A stretch of 64,000 nucleotides of DNA from Eubacteriaceae bacterium ES3 (GCA_030586155.1 CP130741.1:2970680-3034679), one strand, 5' to 3'. Shown: positions 19,046-28,630, counted from the first letter of the stretch. Program-made: numbers and translations. Notes: generated by a model not told the origin, from the letters alone.

Positions 19046-20629
19046 TTATTGTATAGAATTTTTCACATCCTCTAAGCTATAACCAGAGACCTGTGCGGAT
19101 ATTTCTTTAAGTAGCGTCTGAGCTGGAACCGTCTCTGGAATCTGGAACAAAGTATAGAATTCCGTCTCTTCTATTCCTAATTGGGCAGCTGCTTCCCGAA
19201 TAGTCATGGATCCCTTTATCCCACTTAGATCATAGGTCCCTGAACTCTCGCCTGCCGTGCTATCAGATGCGGCACCACCGATCTTTGATTTAATTGACTG
19301 GAAATCATATCCCGGTGACAAAGTTTGTATTTCACTTAGTAATGTTTGTGCTGGCACTGAATCAGGTATTTCGAATAGCGCATAGAATTCAGCCGCTTCC
19401 ATTCCCAGGCTATCCATTGCTTCCTGAATGCTCATCGAGCCTTTAATCCCACTGATATCTACGCTTTCTGAGCTTTCTTCAGTTTCAACCGGAATTCCAG
19501 TGATGGCAGCTTCCGCATTTTCCTTGGCTGTATCAAAACTGTATTCAGGCACAATCGCTGAAATATTTTTAAATTGCGTATCCTGCGGTACTGTTGTCGG
19601 AATAGCCAGCTGCTCGTATACTTCTTCAACCGTCAGTCCAGTCAGATCGGCGGCTTCTTCAATAGTATTATAGCCTTTTACCTCGTAAATCGGGATTGTT
19701 TCACCTTCAGCTACCGCTTTTGGTAAAATTTCAAAGTTTCCAGTCAACTGAGCGATTCCAATGGTGCCAAAAAAGATCCCCACAACAATTGCTAATATCG
19801 CAACTGGGGCTACGGTCTTCTTAGCCACTTTCACTTCCAGTGCGCCATTAACCGGGCATTCAAGCACACACTCGTTGCAGTTAATACATTCTGCACTGGT
19901 AACTTTATCTTCCTGCTCAATTTTAATATTAACTGGACAAACTTTGTCACATTTTTTGCAGTGAATACAAAGACTATTATCTTTTTCAACTTTAAGTGGG
20001 CTTATTTTCCCGATAATAGCATAGAGTGCCCCAGCCGGACATAAATACTTGCAGAAAAAGCGGTCATAGAAAAAAGAACCGATCAGAATACCAAATAATA
20101 AAATAAAACCAATAATTGCTGTTGGATCCTCTTCAAGACTTTCGCCAATTACAGTGATATGAGAAAAAGCCGCGTATGGATCATAAGGCGACATCCATAG
20201 CGTTCCATAATACCAGGCCAATCCCGCCGTTAAAACTAGAACTACATATTTAAGATAGCGTAGTGGTTTATCAATTTTTTCAGGCAGAATGAAGCGTTTT
20301 TTGAATATTTTCTGACCAATCTTGCTAAAAAATTCCTGAAGTGCACCAAAAGGACAAAGCATCCCACAAAAACTTCTTCTAAACAATAATGCCAGGACAA
20401 CCGTCAGAATTAACAGGACCAGAGTCCCCGTGTAAATTTTCTTAATAAAGGTCCCCGTCAAAAGCAGTGTGTAGAGACTTTCAAGCGCACCATAAGGACA
20501 CAACGCATGAACCGATGGTGCTTTTCCGCCTCCCAGCACCTGATGCATGTAGGATTCATAGATCACCCAGATCAAAAGACCAGCAAGCACCAGCAGTCTT
20601 CCCCATTTTGAAACTTTTTTCCAATCCAT
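19046..20629 (-). CDS. Polytopic membrane 4Fe-4S protein (NapH/CcoG-like) with three C-terminal repeats
   Basis: The 527-residue protein has several membrane segments and NapH-type cysteine motifs (CPYGA near 44, CGMLCPFGA near 88, CKYLCPAGA near 192). Two ferredoxin clusters follow at about 220-265 (CIHCKKCDKVCP and CINCNECVLECP), then a further membrane segment. The C-terminal third holds three tandem units of about 60 residues: an early divergent one (VKGYNTIEEAADLTGL) and two close copies (GIKGSM(S/T)I.EA...G...EFY.LF.IP..VPAQTLL). It may pass electrons across the membrane; no partner oxidoreductase is adjacent. Ribosome binding site GGGGGA. Confidence 0.85.
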   Translation of the reverse strand: MDWKKVSKWGRLLVLAGLLIWVIYESYMHQVLGGGKAPSVHALCPYGALESLYTLLLTGTFIKKIYTGTLVLLILTVVLALLFRRSFCGMLCPFGALQEFFSKIGQKIFKKRFILPEKIDKPLRYLKYVVLVLTAGLAWYYGTLWMSPYDPYAAFSHITVIGESLEEDPTAIIGFILLFGILIGSFFYDRFFCKYLCPAGALYAIIGKISPLKVEKDNSLCIHCKKCDKVCPVNIKIEQEDKVTSAECINCNECVLECPVNGALEVKVAKKTVAPVAILAIVVGIFFGTIGIAQLTGNFEILPKAVAEGETIPIYEVKGYNTIEEAADLTGLTVEEVYEQLAIPTTVPQDTQFKNISAIVPEYSFDTAKENAEAAITGIPVETEESSESVDISGIKGSMSIQEAMDSLGMEAAEFYALFEIPDSVPAQTLLSEIQTLSPGYDFQSIKSKIGGAASDSTAGESSGTYDLSGIKGSMTIREAAAQLGIEETEFYTLFQIPETVPAQTLLKEISAQVSGYSLEDVKNSIQ

Positions 20630-20760
20630 ATTCCATCCCCCTTAAAGATTTAAATGTATTTTAAGTATTAATTATGTCATTTCTGTGTCAAAACATCGAT
20701 GACATTAGTTGTCTACCCATTTGAAACCCCACAGTAACACTTTTGCCTTTGCTCAAAATA

Positions 20761-20798
20761 AAAAAGAAGACACATCAATTTTTAGATGGCTTCTTTTT
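20761..20798 (-). terminator. Intrinsic terminator after the GGDEF/EAL gene
   Basis: On the minus strand AAAAAGAAG..CATC pairs with GATG..CTTCTTTTT, followed by more T. It ends the operon of the binding protein and the GGDEF/EAL protein. 20640-20760 holds only the upstream region of the 4Fe-4S gene. Confidence 0.65.
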
Positions 20799-20851
20799 AC
20801 ATAACTTTATCCCTTTTATTCTCTATTGCTTGTACTGTTTGCCTATGTAAC

Positions 20852-23233
20852 TTAAGCCTTATCCGCAAGCAGCGATTTCCCAAACAGCAACTGAACTTTC
20901 TCTGCCGGCATTGGTTTTCCAAAATAATAGCCTTGAATCTGATCTGCACCAAATCCGTTAATCACCTCATACTGTGCCTTTGTTTCCACACCTTCAGCGA
21001 CCACTATCAGGTTCATACTATGGGCTATTTCTACAGTTGCTTTGATCACTACCTCCTCAAAATTCCCTGTTTCAATACTTTGGACAAACTGTTTGTCAAT
21101 TTTTAAATGATCAATTGGCAGTTTATGCAAATAATTCAAAGAGGAATAACCAGTTCCAAAATCATCCAATGAAAATTTCACACCTTTTGCTTTTATATTG
21201 CGGATGATACTCACTATATGCTCCAGATTTTCCATCGCCACGCTTTCAGTTATTTCGATATCCAAAAGTTCAGGCTTCATGCCAGTCTGCTCAATAATTT
21301 TAAAAGTCTCATCCACAATATTTTTTCGGTTAAGCTGTCTGCCCGAATAATTGACAGATATACTGATACCCGGGAAATTACCGTTTTCCCAAATAGCACT
21401 CTGTTGACAGGCTTTTCTCAAGATCATTTCCCCAAGCGGCACAATCAAGCCTGATTCCTCTGCCAGTGGAATAAACTCGAATGGTGAAATTAAGCCTCGC
21501 TGGGGATGCATCCACCTGACCAGGGCTTCTACACCGGTGATCAGGCCAGTGGTCAAATCGATCTGGGGTTGATAATAAAGAACAAACTCATCGTTTTGAA
21601 TGCCATGTCGAATTTCGTACTGCATTTCGATTTTTCTTACCATTATTTCGTTGGCCGAAGCCTCAAAAAACTTGAACTGATCTTTTCCAGCTTGCTTGGC
21701 CAGATACATGGCTGAATCAGCATTCATCATTAGTCTGTTAATATCTGTACCATCTTCTGGAAACATGGTAATTCCGATACTGCAACTCATAATAAATTCG
21801 AAGTTATCAATAATAAATGGCTGGCTGATAATATTCATGATTTCATTAGCTAATCTGCTGGCTTGCATCATATCACAGTTTTTGCGAATTACAATCAGTT
21901 CATCGCCGGCAATTCTCGCAATCATATCTTTTTCAATGGTAGAATCCAGCTTATTAGCTAATCCTTTTAGGAGTTTATCTCCAGCACTGTGGCCTTTAGT
22001 ATCATTAATCGTTTTAAAATCGTCGATATCAACATATAGAAGTGCACCATTTTTATTTTCTGTCAGTAACTGTTTGGAATAATCGAGCAATTTTGTTCGA
22101 TTCGGCAATCCTGTCAAGACATCATAATAAGCCAGCCGATTAATGGCTTCTTCGGCTTTAATTCTCTCCGTTATATCCGTATAAAAACCGGATATCCAAA
22201 TAAGCTGGTTTTGGTCATCTAGAATACCCTTTCCACGACCAAAAACCCAGTGTATCTCACCTGTAGATCCCACCATCCTAAATTCAATCTGGCCGTATTC
22301 CGAAATTTTTAACCGCTCCAGGAATCTTTCAAAGTTAGCTCTGTCATCAGAATGTATCAAATCTTTCCAGGTATCCATGCTGATAACCTCTTCCTCCATC
22401 AGCCCAACAATCTGAAAACCTCGCCGGGATAGGTAGTAACTGTCATTGACTACATCCCAATCCCATACCGCATCATTTGATCCATCTACTGCATATCGAA
22501 ACCGCTCCTCTGAAATCCTCAGGGCTTCCTCTTTTATCTTCAGTGACTTATAATTCTCGTTCAACTCACTACTGGTTCTGACGATCACTTCAAACATTTC
22601 ATTAATACGCTGGGCCAGATTTTTTATTTCATCCCCGCCATCAACCGATATTCTTGTTTCGCGATTCCCCTGTGTGAATTCTGTGACACCACCGGCAACC
22701 CGATCCAAAGCCATCGACAGCTTTCGGGAAAGCAGCATAATTAGCAAAAGAATTAGAAAAATAATAACTAGGGTCTGGGCAATTCTTTGTAGTATCGCTT
22801 GTTTAATCGACTGAGTCAAGTAAAAGTTGGTAAATTGCAGCCTTACTTGGCCAATGCTGAAGCCATTCTTAACAATTTCCTGTTTATATTGCGGTAACAG
22901 ATGGCTGGCATCATAGCTTTCTCCGTTTTTATGATGTTCATAAACAATATTGCCATCTTCATCAAGCAGGACAACAGATGCAACTTCCTGATAACTGGCA
23001 ACCGTTTCTCCAATCCTTACCAGACTGGGTTCATTATAAGTCCAAAATGCATTTTCAGCTGCATCTGCCGTAATGCTCAGGATTTTTTCGGCTTCATTAT
23101 ATAAATTATCGGTCATTTTCAATTTTTGTCTATAAGCATCAATACCGGTAAAGACCATTAGAACCGCAAAGACCGTGATGACAATCGGAACCATTAACGC
23201 AATGCTCAACTTGTTTTCAGTCAGCCTCTTCAT
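20852..23233 (-). CDS. Membrane HAMP-PAS-GGDEF-EAL c-di-GMP turnover protein
   Basis: ATG 23233 was chosen because AAGGGGATAAG precedes it; an upstream TTG at 23266 overlaps the previous gene. The 793-residue protein has membrane segments near 11-30 and 151-170 enclosing a small extracellular domain, HAMP (about 171-225), PAS (about 241-360), GGDEF (about 365-525) and EAL (about 535-785). The GGDEF signature is AGDEL (442-446), possibly active or GTP-sensing. EAL is intact (GVEAL, E569; DDFGTGYSSL). It follows the solute-binding lipoprotein by 10 bases, so the lipoprotein may feed it a periplasmic-side signal. Confidence 0.9.
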   Translation of the reverse strand: MKRLTENKLSIALMVPIVITVFAVLMVFTGIDAYRQKLKMTDNLYNEAEKILSITADAAENAFWTYNEPSLVRIGETVASYQEVASVVLLDEDGNIVYEHHKNGESYDASHLLPQYKQEIVKNGFSIGQVRLQFTNFYLTQSIKQAILQRIAQTLVIIFLILLLIMLLSRKLSMALDRVAGGVTEFTQGNRETRISVDGGDEIKNLAQRINEMFEVIVRTSSELNENYKSLKIKEEALRISEERFRYAVDGSNDAVWDWDVVNDSYYLSRRGFQIVGLMEEEVISMDTWKDLIHSDDRANFERFLERLKISEYGQIEFRMVGSTGEIHWVFGRGKGILDDQNQLIWISGFYTDITERIKAEEAINRLAYYDVLTGLPNRTKLLDYSKQLLTENKNGALLYVDIDDFKTINDTKGHSAGDKLLKGLANKLDSTIEKDMIARIAGDELIVIRKNCDMMQASRLANEIMNIISQPFIIDNFEFIMSCSIGITMFPEDGTDINRLMMNADSAMYLAKQAGKDQFKFFEASANEIMVRKIEMQYEIRHGIQNDEFVLYYQPQIDLTTGLITGVEALVRWMHPQRGLISPFEFIPLAEESGLIVPLGEMILRKACQQSAIWENGNFPGISISVNYSGRQLNRKNIVDETFKIIEQTGMKPELLDIEITESVAMENLEHIVSIIRNIKAKGVKFSLDDFGTGYSSLNYLHKLPIDHLKIDKQFVQSIETGNFEEVVIKATVEIAHSMNLIVVAEGVETKAQYEVINGFGADQIQGYYFGKPMPAEKVQLLFGKSLLADKA

Positions 23234-23243
23234 TCTTATCCCC

Positions 23244-24089
23244 TTAATGAGCAATCCCGTTTTCAACCAGAATTCTATCTATTTCGCCATTATCTTTGAG
23301 TTTTTGGAGTGCTGCATTAAATTTTTCCAGAAATTCCTCGGAATCCGGGTAGTCCCTGGATACCAGCATATGATAATCATGGGTTGAGGCTACATTAGGA
23401 AGTATCATAAAAGCATCTGTATCATCCGGGAACAATCTGGCAATGGTCAAATCAGCCACTAACTCATCTTCAATAATAAAGTCAATCCGACCGGAGTAAA
23501 GCATCTTAAACAGAGCCTCGGTATCGTTTGCCCATTCCACCGCCAAACCTTCTTTTTCAACATCTTCTTTTGTTCCATACCAGTAACCGTTGGCCCCGCC
23601 AAAAGTATAGCCTGAAAAATCACCGAGTTGAGTAAAATTCATCCCTTGCTGAGCAAGATCCTGATTAGCTTTTAGAATATAAAAACGGTGTCGGCAAGTG
23701 ACCACCCCATCTGAAAAAAGAAAAGCTTCTTTTCGTCTTTCATTTGCAATATAGGGAAAAGTTGCAAAGGCCTGACCATTTTCAACCATCTCCAGTCCTC
23801 TCTCCCAGGGATAAAAGGCAACTTCATATTCAAGATCCGCCTCCTCCAGAACTTCTTCAATGATCCTTGTAAAAAAACCATTCCCCACCAGTTCCTCCGA
23901 GGTATAGGGCTTATACTCACTAGTTAGAATAAGCAGTTTATTCGATGAAAGACTTTCTATTTCAGTTAATTCATCCGTCTTATTTGTATCATCTTCAAAA
24001 AGTGTCTGACTTTCACACCCCGTCATTAATATAAGCACCATTATCAATAGAAATAAAACTGGCGTTATTATGTTTTTTTTACTAATCAT
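23244..24089 (-). CDS. Family-3 solute-binding lipoprotein paired with the GGDEF/EAL receptor
   Basis: The 281-residue product has a signal peptide with lipobox (LMTGC, Cys about 25) and a two-lobed amino-acid-binding-like fold (GNGFFTRIIEEVLEEADLEYEVAFYPWERGLEMVENGQA). No permease or ATPase gene is adjacent. The next gene, 10 bases on, is a membrane c-di-GMP enzyme, which suggests a sensory and not a transport role (inference). Ligand unknown. Confidence 0.82.
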   Translation of the reverse strand: MISKKNIITPVLFLLIMVLILMTGCESQTLFEDDTNKTDELTEIESLSSNKLLILTSEYKPYTSEELVGNGFFTRIIEEVLEEADLEYEVAFYPWERGLEMVENGQAFATFPYIANERRKEAFLFSDGVVTCRHRFYILKANQDLAQQGMNFTQLGDFSGYTFGGANGYWYGTKEDVEKEGLAVEWANDTEALFKMLYSGRIDFIIEDELVADLTIARLFPDDTDAFMILPNVASTHDYHMLVSRDYPDSEEFLEKFNAALQKLKDNGEIDRILVENGIAH

Positions 24090-24153
24090 CTAAACACCTC
24101 TTTTCAATCAGCTCCCCTTTTTTATACCCGATTTGCAAAGAACATAAACGACT

Positions 24154-26283
24154 TTATAACATAGCATCCTCAGATCCACACGAGGATACAAAAAGAATAC
24201 TGCAGGGTGATGCATTAATCGTTTGAGACATATAATCTCTTTCAAAGGGCATGCCTATTATATTAAAATCTGCATCCACCGTCTTTACATGATAAACAAA
24301 AGAACCTGTATATACACAGATTTTAGTATTGACTGGAAGTCTGGTATTATCGATGAAGGCCGCCATTTCCGCATAAACTGAATTCCTGTCATCTTCTGGT
24401 CCGATCACTCGACAAAGATTAATTTCAGCGGCAAAATTACGGCTCAGCTGCAAGGCTGTTAAAACAATCAAGTCATTATTAGGACTTTTATCCCGTAACC
24501 AGATATTAATTTTTTTCTCGATGCCAAAGCCCTGTTTGGGATGTAACCACAGACAAAAATAAGAAAGGTTAAGTACCTCTATAGATGCCATGATACGGTA
24601 AAGTCTTTGGCGTTTTTCAAGCTCATCAGAAATTGTAAAAAACACAATATTTGGCGGCAAATAGGAGGATTGCAGACTTTGAAGAACAGGTCGAAGCGTC
24701 GTATCAAAGTCGGACTCTGAGATTAAAGTCTTCTGAACAAAAATATTTTTATCCGGCAATAAGCTGATCGCCTGATCTATTTCATCAATCTGCTCAGGTT
24801 CAAAGGCAGTTGCTTCGGTCGTCGAAATATAATAAACACGGCCTGCCGGGTAGGTAAGGCTCAAAATAATTCTGCTCACTCGCTTAAAGTTTGCAGGATT
24901 TTCAATTGGCACCGCAATCGCCGGTTTCCAGATCCGTGGATGGTCAGGAATTGCTGCCGACTTTTGTGCCGCCCATTCGGCAATTGCTACAAAAATCCCT
25001 CCTCGAACATCTCCTGAAGGGGATGAAAAATTATGCCGCTTTAGAATAACGTAAAGTGTAACTATAATAATAAATGAAATAATGGTAAAAATAGGATTGA
25101 TCAGAAACATCACCGCAATACAACCAATCGATCCCGTTAACGGAATAATAATTGGTATCTTCATCGTTGGCCGATAGCTAATCACACCGGTAAATTCTTC
25201 AACAAAAACAACCATATTAATCATCACATAGGTGGTCAGAAAAAACATCGTTAAGAGTTCTGCCAGACTGTCCAGATTCCCAAAGATGATTACCAGGGCT
25301 GATAATCCTGACGAAAGCAAAATCGCATTAAAGGGTTCTCCTCTTTTATTAGGCTTTGCCAGAAAAGGACTAAAAGGTACAACTCGATTTTCTGCCAGTG
25401 CTGCCAGGGTACGTGGTGCACTCACAAGAGTGGAAAGAGCTGAGGATAAAACCGCCCCCATCACCCCGGCAACAATCAGAGCCTGTACTTTAGACAATTT
25501 AAATATGATTGACGGATCATTGAGCAGCATAGTCTGGCTCGCCTGATGGGCAAACCAATAGGCTACAAAAAGATAAACCGCCAAACCAGTAATAACTGCT
25601 GCAAGCGTTCCTTTAATGATACTCTTTCGGGGATCCTTCAAATCTCCTGACATCGTCGCACCGGTCAGAATACCTGTAACAGCCGGGAAAAAAATGGCAA
25701 ATGTTGTCCAAAAATCAGCATCCGCAAAAGATCCGTTCATCACAATTCTACCTGAACTTAAATTCGGTCCCAGTATAAAAGAGATCAGTGATAAAAATAC
25801 GGCCGCCAGCACAATGTACTGAATTCGAAAAGCCAGTTTGGCACTCAGCAGAGAAATCCCAGTTAACATCGCCCAGGTAATTACCCCAACCAGTATCTGC
25901 GAATGATCTGGAAAAAAAGACACCCATAATTCACTAAAACCGGTTATATAAAAAGCCGTTGAGATAGTCTGGGAAAAATATAAGGGTATGCCGATTGCCC
26001 CGCCCATTTCATGCCCCAGCGACCTGGTTATAATTGCATAGGCACCACCGGCACCAATTTTTATATTGGTCAGCATTGACGCCATTGACAGAGAAGTCGT
26101 CAGAGTGATGACATGAGCCAGCAGAATAATGATCACAGCGCCTAAAAGACCGGCATTTCCTACAACCCAACCCATTCGCAGGTAGAGAATAACGCCTAGA
26201 ATCGTCAATAATGTGGGAGTATAAACTCCTTCAAAAGTTCTTAAGCCAGCTTTTTCTTCGGTTGTTTCTTTTTTATTAAACAA
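24154..26283 (-). CDS. SLC12-like (cation-chloride cotransporter / APC superfamily) transporter
   Basis: Residues about 12-420 form roughly 12 membrane segments starting with FEGVYTPTLLTILGVILYLRMGWVVGNAG, the SLC12/amino-acid permease signature. A cytoplasmic C-terminal domain of about 280 residues follows, as in Na-K-Cl cotransporters. I chose TTG 26283 since AGAAGGAG lies 8 bases upstream; an upstream TTG at 26355 has no such site. The likely substrate is K+/Cl- or amino acids (unproven). It has its own promoter and a structured leader. Close to the osmolyte genes, so ion homeostasis is plausible. Confidence 0.8.
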   Translation of the reverse strand: MFNKKETTEEKAGLRTFEGVYTPTLLTILGVILYLRMGWVVGNAGLLGAVIIILLAHVITLTTSLSMASMLTNIKIGAGGAYAIITRSLGHEMGGAIGIPLYFSQTISTAFYITGFSELWVSFFPDHSQILVGVITWAMLTGISLLSAKLAFRIQYIVLAAVFLSLISFILGPNLSSGRIVMNGSFADADFWTTFAIFFPAVTGILTGATMSGDLKDPRKSIIKGTLAAVITGLAVYLFVAYWFAHQASQTMLLNDPSIIFKLSKVQALIVAGVMGAVLSSALSTLVSAPRTLAALAENRVVPFSPFLAKPNKRGEPFNAILLSSGLSALVIIFGNLDSLAELLTMFFLTTYVMINMVVFVEEFTGVISYRPTMKIPIIIPLTGSIGCIAVMFLINPIFTIISFIIIVTLYVILKRHNFSSPSGDVRGGIFVAIAEWAAQKSAAIPDHPRIWKPAIAVPIENPANFKRVSRIILSLTYPAGRVYYISTTEATAFEPEQIDEIDQAISLLPDKNIFVQKTLISESDFDTTLRPVLQSLQSSYLPPNIVFFTISDELEKRQRLYRIMASIEVLNLSYFCLWLHPKQGFGIEKKINIWLRDKSPNNDLIVLTALQLSRNFAAEINLCRVIGPEDDRNSVYAEMAAFIDNTRLPVNTKICVYTGSFVYHVKTVDADFNIIGMPFERDYMSQTINASPCSILFVSSCGSEDAML

Positions 26284-26374
26284 AAGACACGCTCCTTCTA
26301 AATCTTTGTTCAAAACTCGCTTTAGTCTTTTGGAATTTGCTTCAAGTCTATGCAAGTTTTTTGTTCAAATTTGT

Positions 26375-26444
26375 CTGGTGCTTTAAAATGATATCAGGCG
26401 GTACCCATGCCCGGATTAAGCCATGAATACCGCCCTGTATCCAG
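26375..26444 (-). ncRNA. Structured leader of the SLC12-like gene (candidate riboswitch)
   Basis: GGCGGTA/TACCGCC (26397-26403 with 26428-26434), an inner CATG/CATG and an outer CTGG/CCAG (26375-26378 with 26441-26444) can fold as one element inside a leader of about 165 bases. I could not assign it to a riboswitch class I know. Confidence 0.4.
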
Positions 26445-26455
26445 CGTTTTAATTA

Positions 26456-26484
26456 TTTATACCCCGAATTGTTAAGTCTGTCAA
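26456..26484 (-). promoter_or_regulatory. Sigma-A promoter of the SLC12-like gene
   Basis: On the minus strand TTGACA (26479-26484), 17 bases, TATAAA (26456-26461). Confidence 0.7.
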
Positions 26485-26715
26485 GAATAAGATAGTAAAA
26501 GCTAATCCTGTAAAAAAATAAGAAGCAAAATAATCTACACGTTCCGGTATTCAGGGCTAAAAATAATATGAATACCCAGGAACAGTCTGAATTATTATTC
26601 CAGGTACAAACTTTTTTCCGTACTGTCGCAGGAACATATACTTCTCGTACAACTTTATATACAACTCTAATTTAGATCGGTTGCAATTTAATTACAAACG
26701 TTTACAGGTTATCTA

Positions 26716-26743
26716 TGGACTATTCTAAACAATATGCTATACT
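26716..26743 (+). promoter_or_regulatory. Promoter of repeated unit B
   Basis: TGGACT, 16 bases, TATACT, with upstream AAACGTTTACAG; same layout as at 18250-18277. Between 26490 and 26700 I see no gene. Confidence 0.55.
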
Positions 26744-27223
26744 ATAATTGAATCAAGGATCAAGTAAATTATTTCCAAAGATTTCGATCATAGAAATCAA
26801 ACCAAATCTTTAGCCAGTAAGATTCAAATTATAGGTTATAAAGATCTTACTAATCATCTCTGAAACCAAAAAATTAAAAGAAAACTTCATTGAAAACAAG
26901 CCGAGTAGCATTCGCATAGTTAAAGATGAAAACAGATGATTAAAAGCAAAAGTAATGAGCTGGAACAAACACCAGATCGATCCGAAAAAGACAGAAAAAT
27001 GAAAAGAACTTTAAACGATCAAAAATAATCGATAAAGCTAAATAAAAAAAAGAATTGCAAATCGGGAGGGACTCGAAAAAAAATTCAGCCAAATCGAAAA
27101 ATATATTCGATCAGTTAAAGAAAAAAGATTAAAAGCTGCTCAATAAAGTAAGATAAACTTGAAGGTAAGGTTTGAAAAAGAAATAATTGCAGGTTTTTGA
27201 TATCAAATAATAGGAGGTCAACC

Positions 27224-27247
27224 ATGATAGGTGTGATCCAAAACTAA
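27224..27247 (+). CDS. Seven-codon ORF ending in the terminator of unit B
   Basis: ATG ATA GGT GTG ATC CAA AAC TAA follows ATAGGAGG. The stop lies in the terminator 5' arm, exactly as in unit A. Confidence 0.35.
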   Translation: MIGVIQN

Positions 27248-27290
27248 AACCGGTTCTGCAAAATATGTGGAATCGGTTTTAGTACTTTTT
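27243..27290 (+). terminator. Intrinsic terminator of unit B
   Basis: ACTAAAACCGGTTC pairs with GAATCGGTTTTAGT (one G-T) followed by ACTTTTTG. Also able to stop the convergent methyltransferase gene. Confidence 0.75.
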
Positions 27291-27291
27291 G

Positions 27292-27855
27292 CTAGTGATT
27301 CCGGCACTTGAATACAAAAGCTGGCGGAAGATTGAAAAAAACCCTATCCAAATCAATTTGAGTAAAATATGTACTAATATAGGACTTTTTCAACAGGGTA
27401 TACTGAAAGGTAATGAATTTTCCATCATTTTTTAAAATCTTCCTGGTTTTTTGAAGAATCAGATCCGAAGCCGTTTTGGGGAGGCTGGCAAAGGGCAAGC
27501 CTGATACCACGTAATCAGCCTGTTGAATTTTTAACTCGTGTAAATATTTTTCCACATTTTCAGCAGAGCCGTTTATTAAAATCAGATTATCAATTTCTTT
27601 ATATCTTTTCAGTAATTCTTTATAAAATGACCGGTTCTGTTCAATTACCAGCAGAATCGTTTCCGGCCTTTTATTTTTAATCAGTTTTTCGGTAAAAACA
27701 CCAGTTCCCGGTCCGTATTCAATAATACATTTCGCACTACTAAAATTTATATCCTTAATCATCTCAGCAGCCAACATTTTTGAGCTGGGAGCTACTGCCC
27801 CGATTTTCCGGGGAGATTTAAGTCCTTCAATTAAAAATCTTATATGCTTAAACAT
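27292..27855 (-). CDS. Class I SAM-dependent methyltransferase (phospholipid methyltransferase/KsgA-like)
   Basis: The 187-residue protein has motif I IIEYGPGTGVFTEKL (about residues 44-58) and a motif IV-like SGLPFASLP (about 118). N-terminal GAVAPSSKMLAAEMI resembles the SAM-binding region of small PmtA-like phospholipid N-methyltransferases and rRNA adenine dimethylases. Convergent with unit B, whose terminator lies directly at its 3' end. Substrate uncertain. Confidence 0.72.
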   Translation of the reverse strand: MFKHIRFLIEGLKSPRKIGAVAPSSKMLAAEMIKDINFSSAKCIIEYGPGTGVFTEKLIKNKRPETILLVIEQNRSFYKELLKRYKEIDNLILINGSAENVEKYLHELKIQQADYVVSGLPFASLPKTASDLILQKTRKILKNDGKFITFQYTLLKKSYISTYFTQIDLDRVFFNLPPAFVFKCRNH

Positions 27856-27898
27856 ATATACTCCTTATTACTACAATATAGGCTTTAAAGATAAAATT

Positions 27899-27936
27899 GA
27901 GGAGATACTGTGTTTATATTTCCACACTATCCCCTC
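27899..27936 (-). terminator. Intrinsic terminator after busR
   Basis: GAGGAGATACTGTG (27899-27912) pairs with 27923-27936 with two mismatches or wobble pairs; T-rich on the minus strand. It ends the betaine transporter operon. Confidence 0.55.
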
Positions 27937-27950
27937 ATCTGTTTGCTTTT

Positions 27951-28583
27951 CTAAATATCATATATCTGATGCAGGTAACCATCTAACCGCAAATCAGCTG
28001 CATTAATACCTACATAATAAAGCGTATCTTTAGCCCTGATAATTTCTTCGGCTGGCGGTGCAATCATCATTTTTCCGGCTCTGCTGATTCCCACCAGAGT
28101 TACCCCGATTTCCTTGTTAAGGTTCAGATCAGCAATGCTTTTTTCCGGCAGTTCAGTTTCGTAGTCAAGAAAATACTCATAGATCATAATCTGCTCACTG
28201 TTTTTAAAACGGCTGGTATAATCAATAATATTATTCATCGCGTCATTCATTCTCTGCTCAATTTCATCCCGTTGCCTCATTAAAAGCATGATCTCCTTTT
28301 TGAAATCATTGACGCTGAATTTGACTTTATAGCGTTCAATAAATTCTTCAGCATAAGCCTTTGAGGCGATATAAGATCCGCTACCGTGGGCAACCTTGAT
28401 AATTCCCACTTCTTCAAGAAGCCATAGGGCCTTGCGGATCGTCTCCGGTGATACATTGTATTCACTGGCTAAGGTCGTTCGACCACTGATTTTTTGCCCA
28501 ACTTTCAAGTTATCCCGAGCAATTCTGCCTGCCACATCCACTGCTACCTGCATATAGATCGGTGTCTCTTTTCTTGCTGCCAC
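27951..28583 (-). CDS. busR: BusR-type GntR-TrkA_C repressor of the betaine transporter (c-di-AMP sensing)
   Basis: The 210-residue protein has an N-terminal GntR winged helix (about 5-75: LASEYNVSPETIRKALWLLEEVGII), a coiled linker (about 85-120) and a C-terminal RCK_C/TrkA_C domain (about 130-205, VTLVGISRAGKMMIAPPAEEII). This is the architecture of BusR, which in lactic acid bacteria represses the busA betaine importer and binds c-di-AMP. It starts at GTG behind GGAGG and lies 47 bases after the transporter ATPase. A matching operator is found at 31969-32004. The c-di-AMP role is by family, not shown here. Confidence 0.85.
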   Translation of the reverse strand: MAARKETPIYMQVAVDVAGRIARDNLKVGQKISGRTTLASEYNVSPETIRKALWLLEEVGIIKVAHGSGSYIASKAYAEEFIERYKVKFSVNDFKKEIMLLMRQRDEIEQRMNDAMNNIIDYTSRFKNSEQIMIYEYFLDYETELPEKSIADLNLNKEIGVTLVGISRAGKMMIAPPAEEIIRAKDTLYYVGINAADLRLDGYLHQIYDI

Positions 28584-28630
28584 CCGACCACCTCCAAAAT
28601 TCTATTGCTTACGCTTCCTCCTGTAAAATT

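Larger units (their letters stand above)
26750..27290 (+). ncRNA. Gene-less transcription unit B (candidate long RNA or decayed gene), paralogue of 18284-18884
   Basis: About 540 purine-rich bases between promoter and terminator. AGTAAGAT (near 26816) pairs with ATCTTACT (near 26846); relative to unit A one pair has changed on both sides, as expected for a conserved RNA stem. The middle block GATTAAAAGCAAAAG (26938-26952) continues as a 30-codon ORF (MIKSKSNELEQTPDRSEK...), which in A is cut by TGA after 14 codons. So remnants of a coiled-coil-type gene are also possible. Confidence 0.45.
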
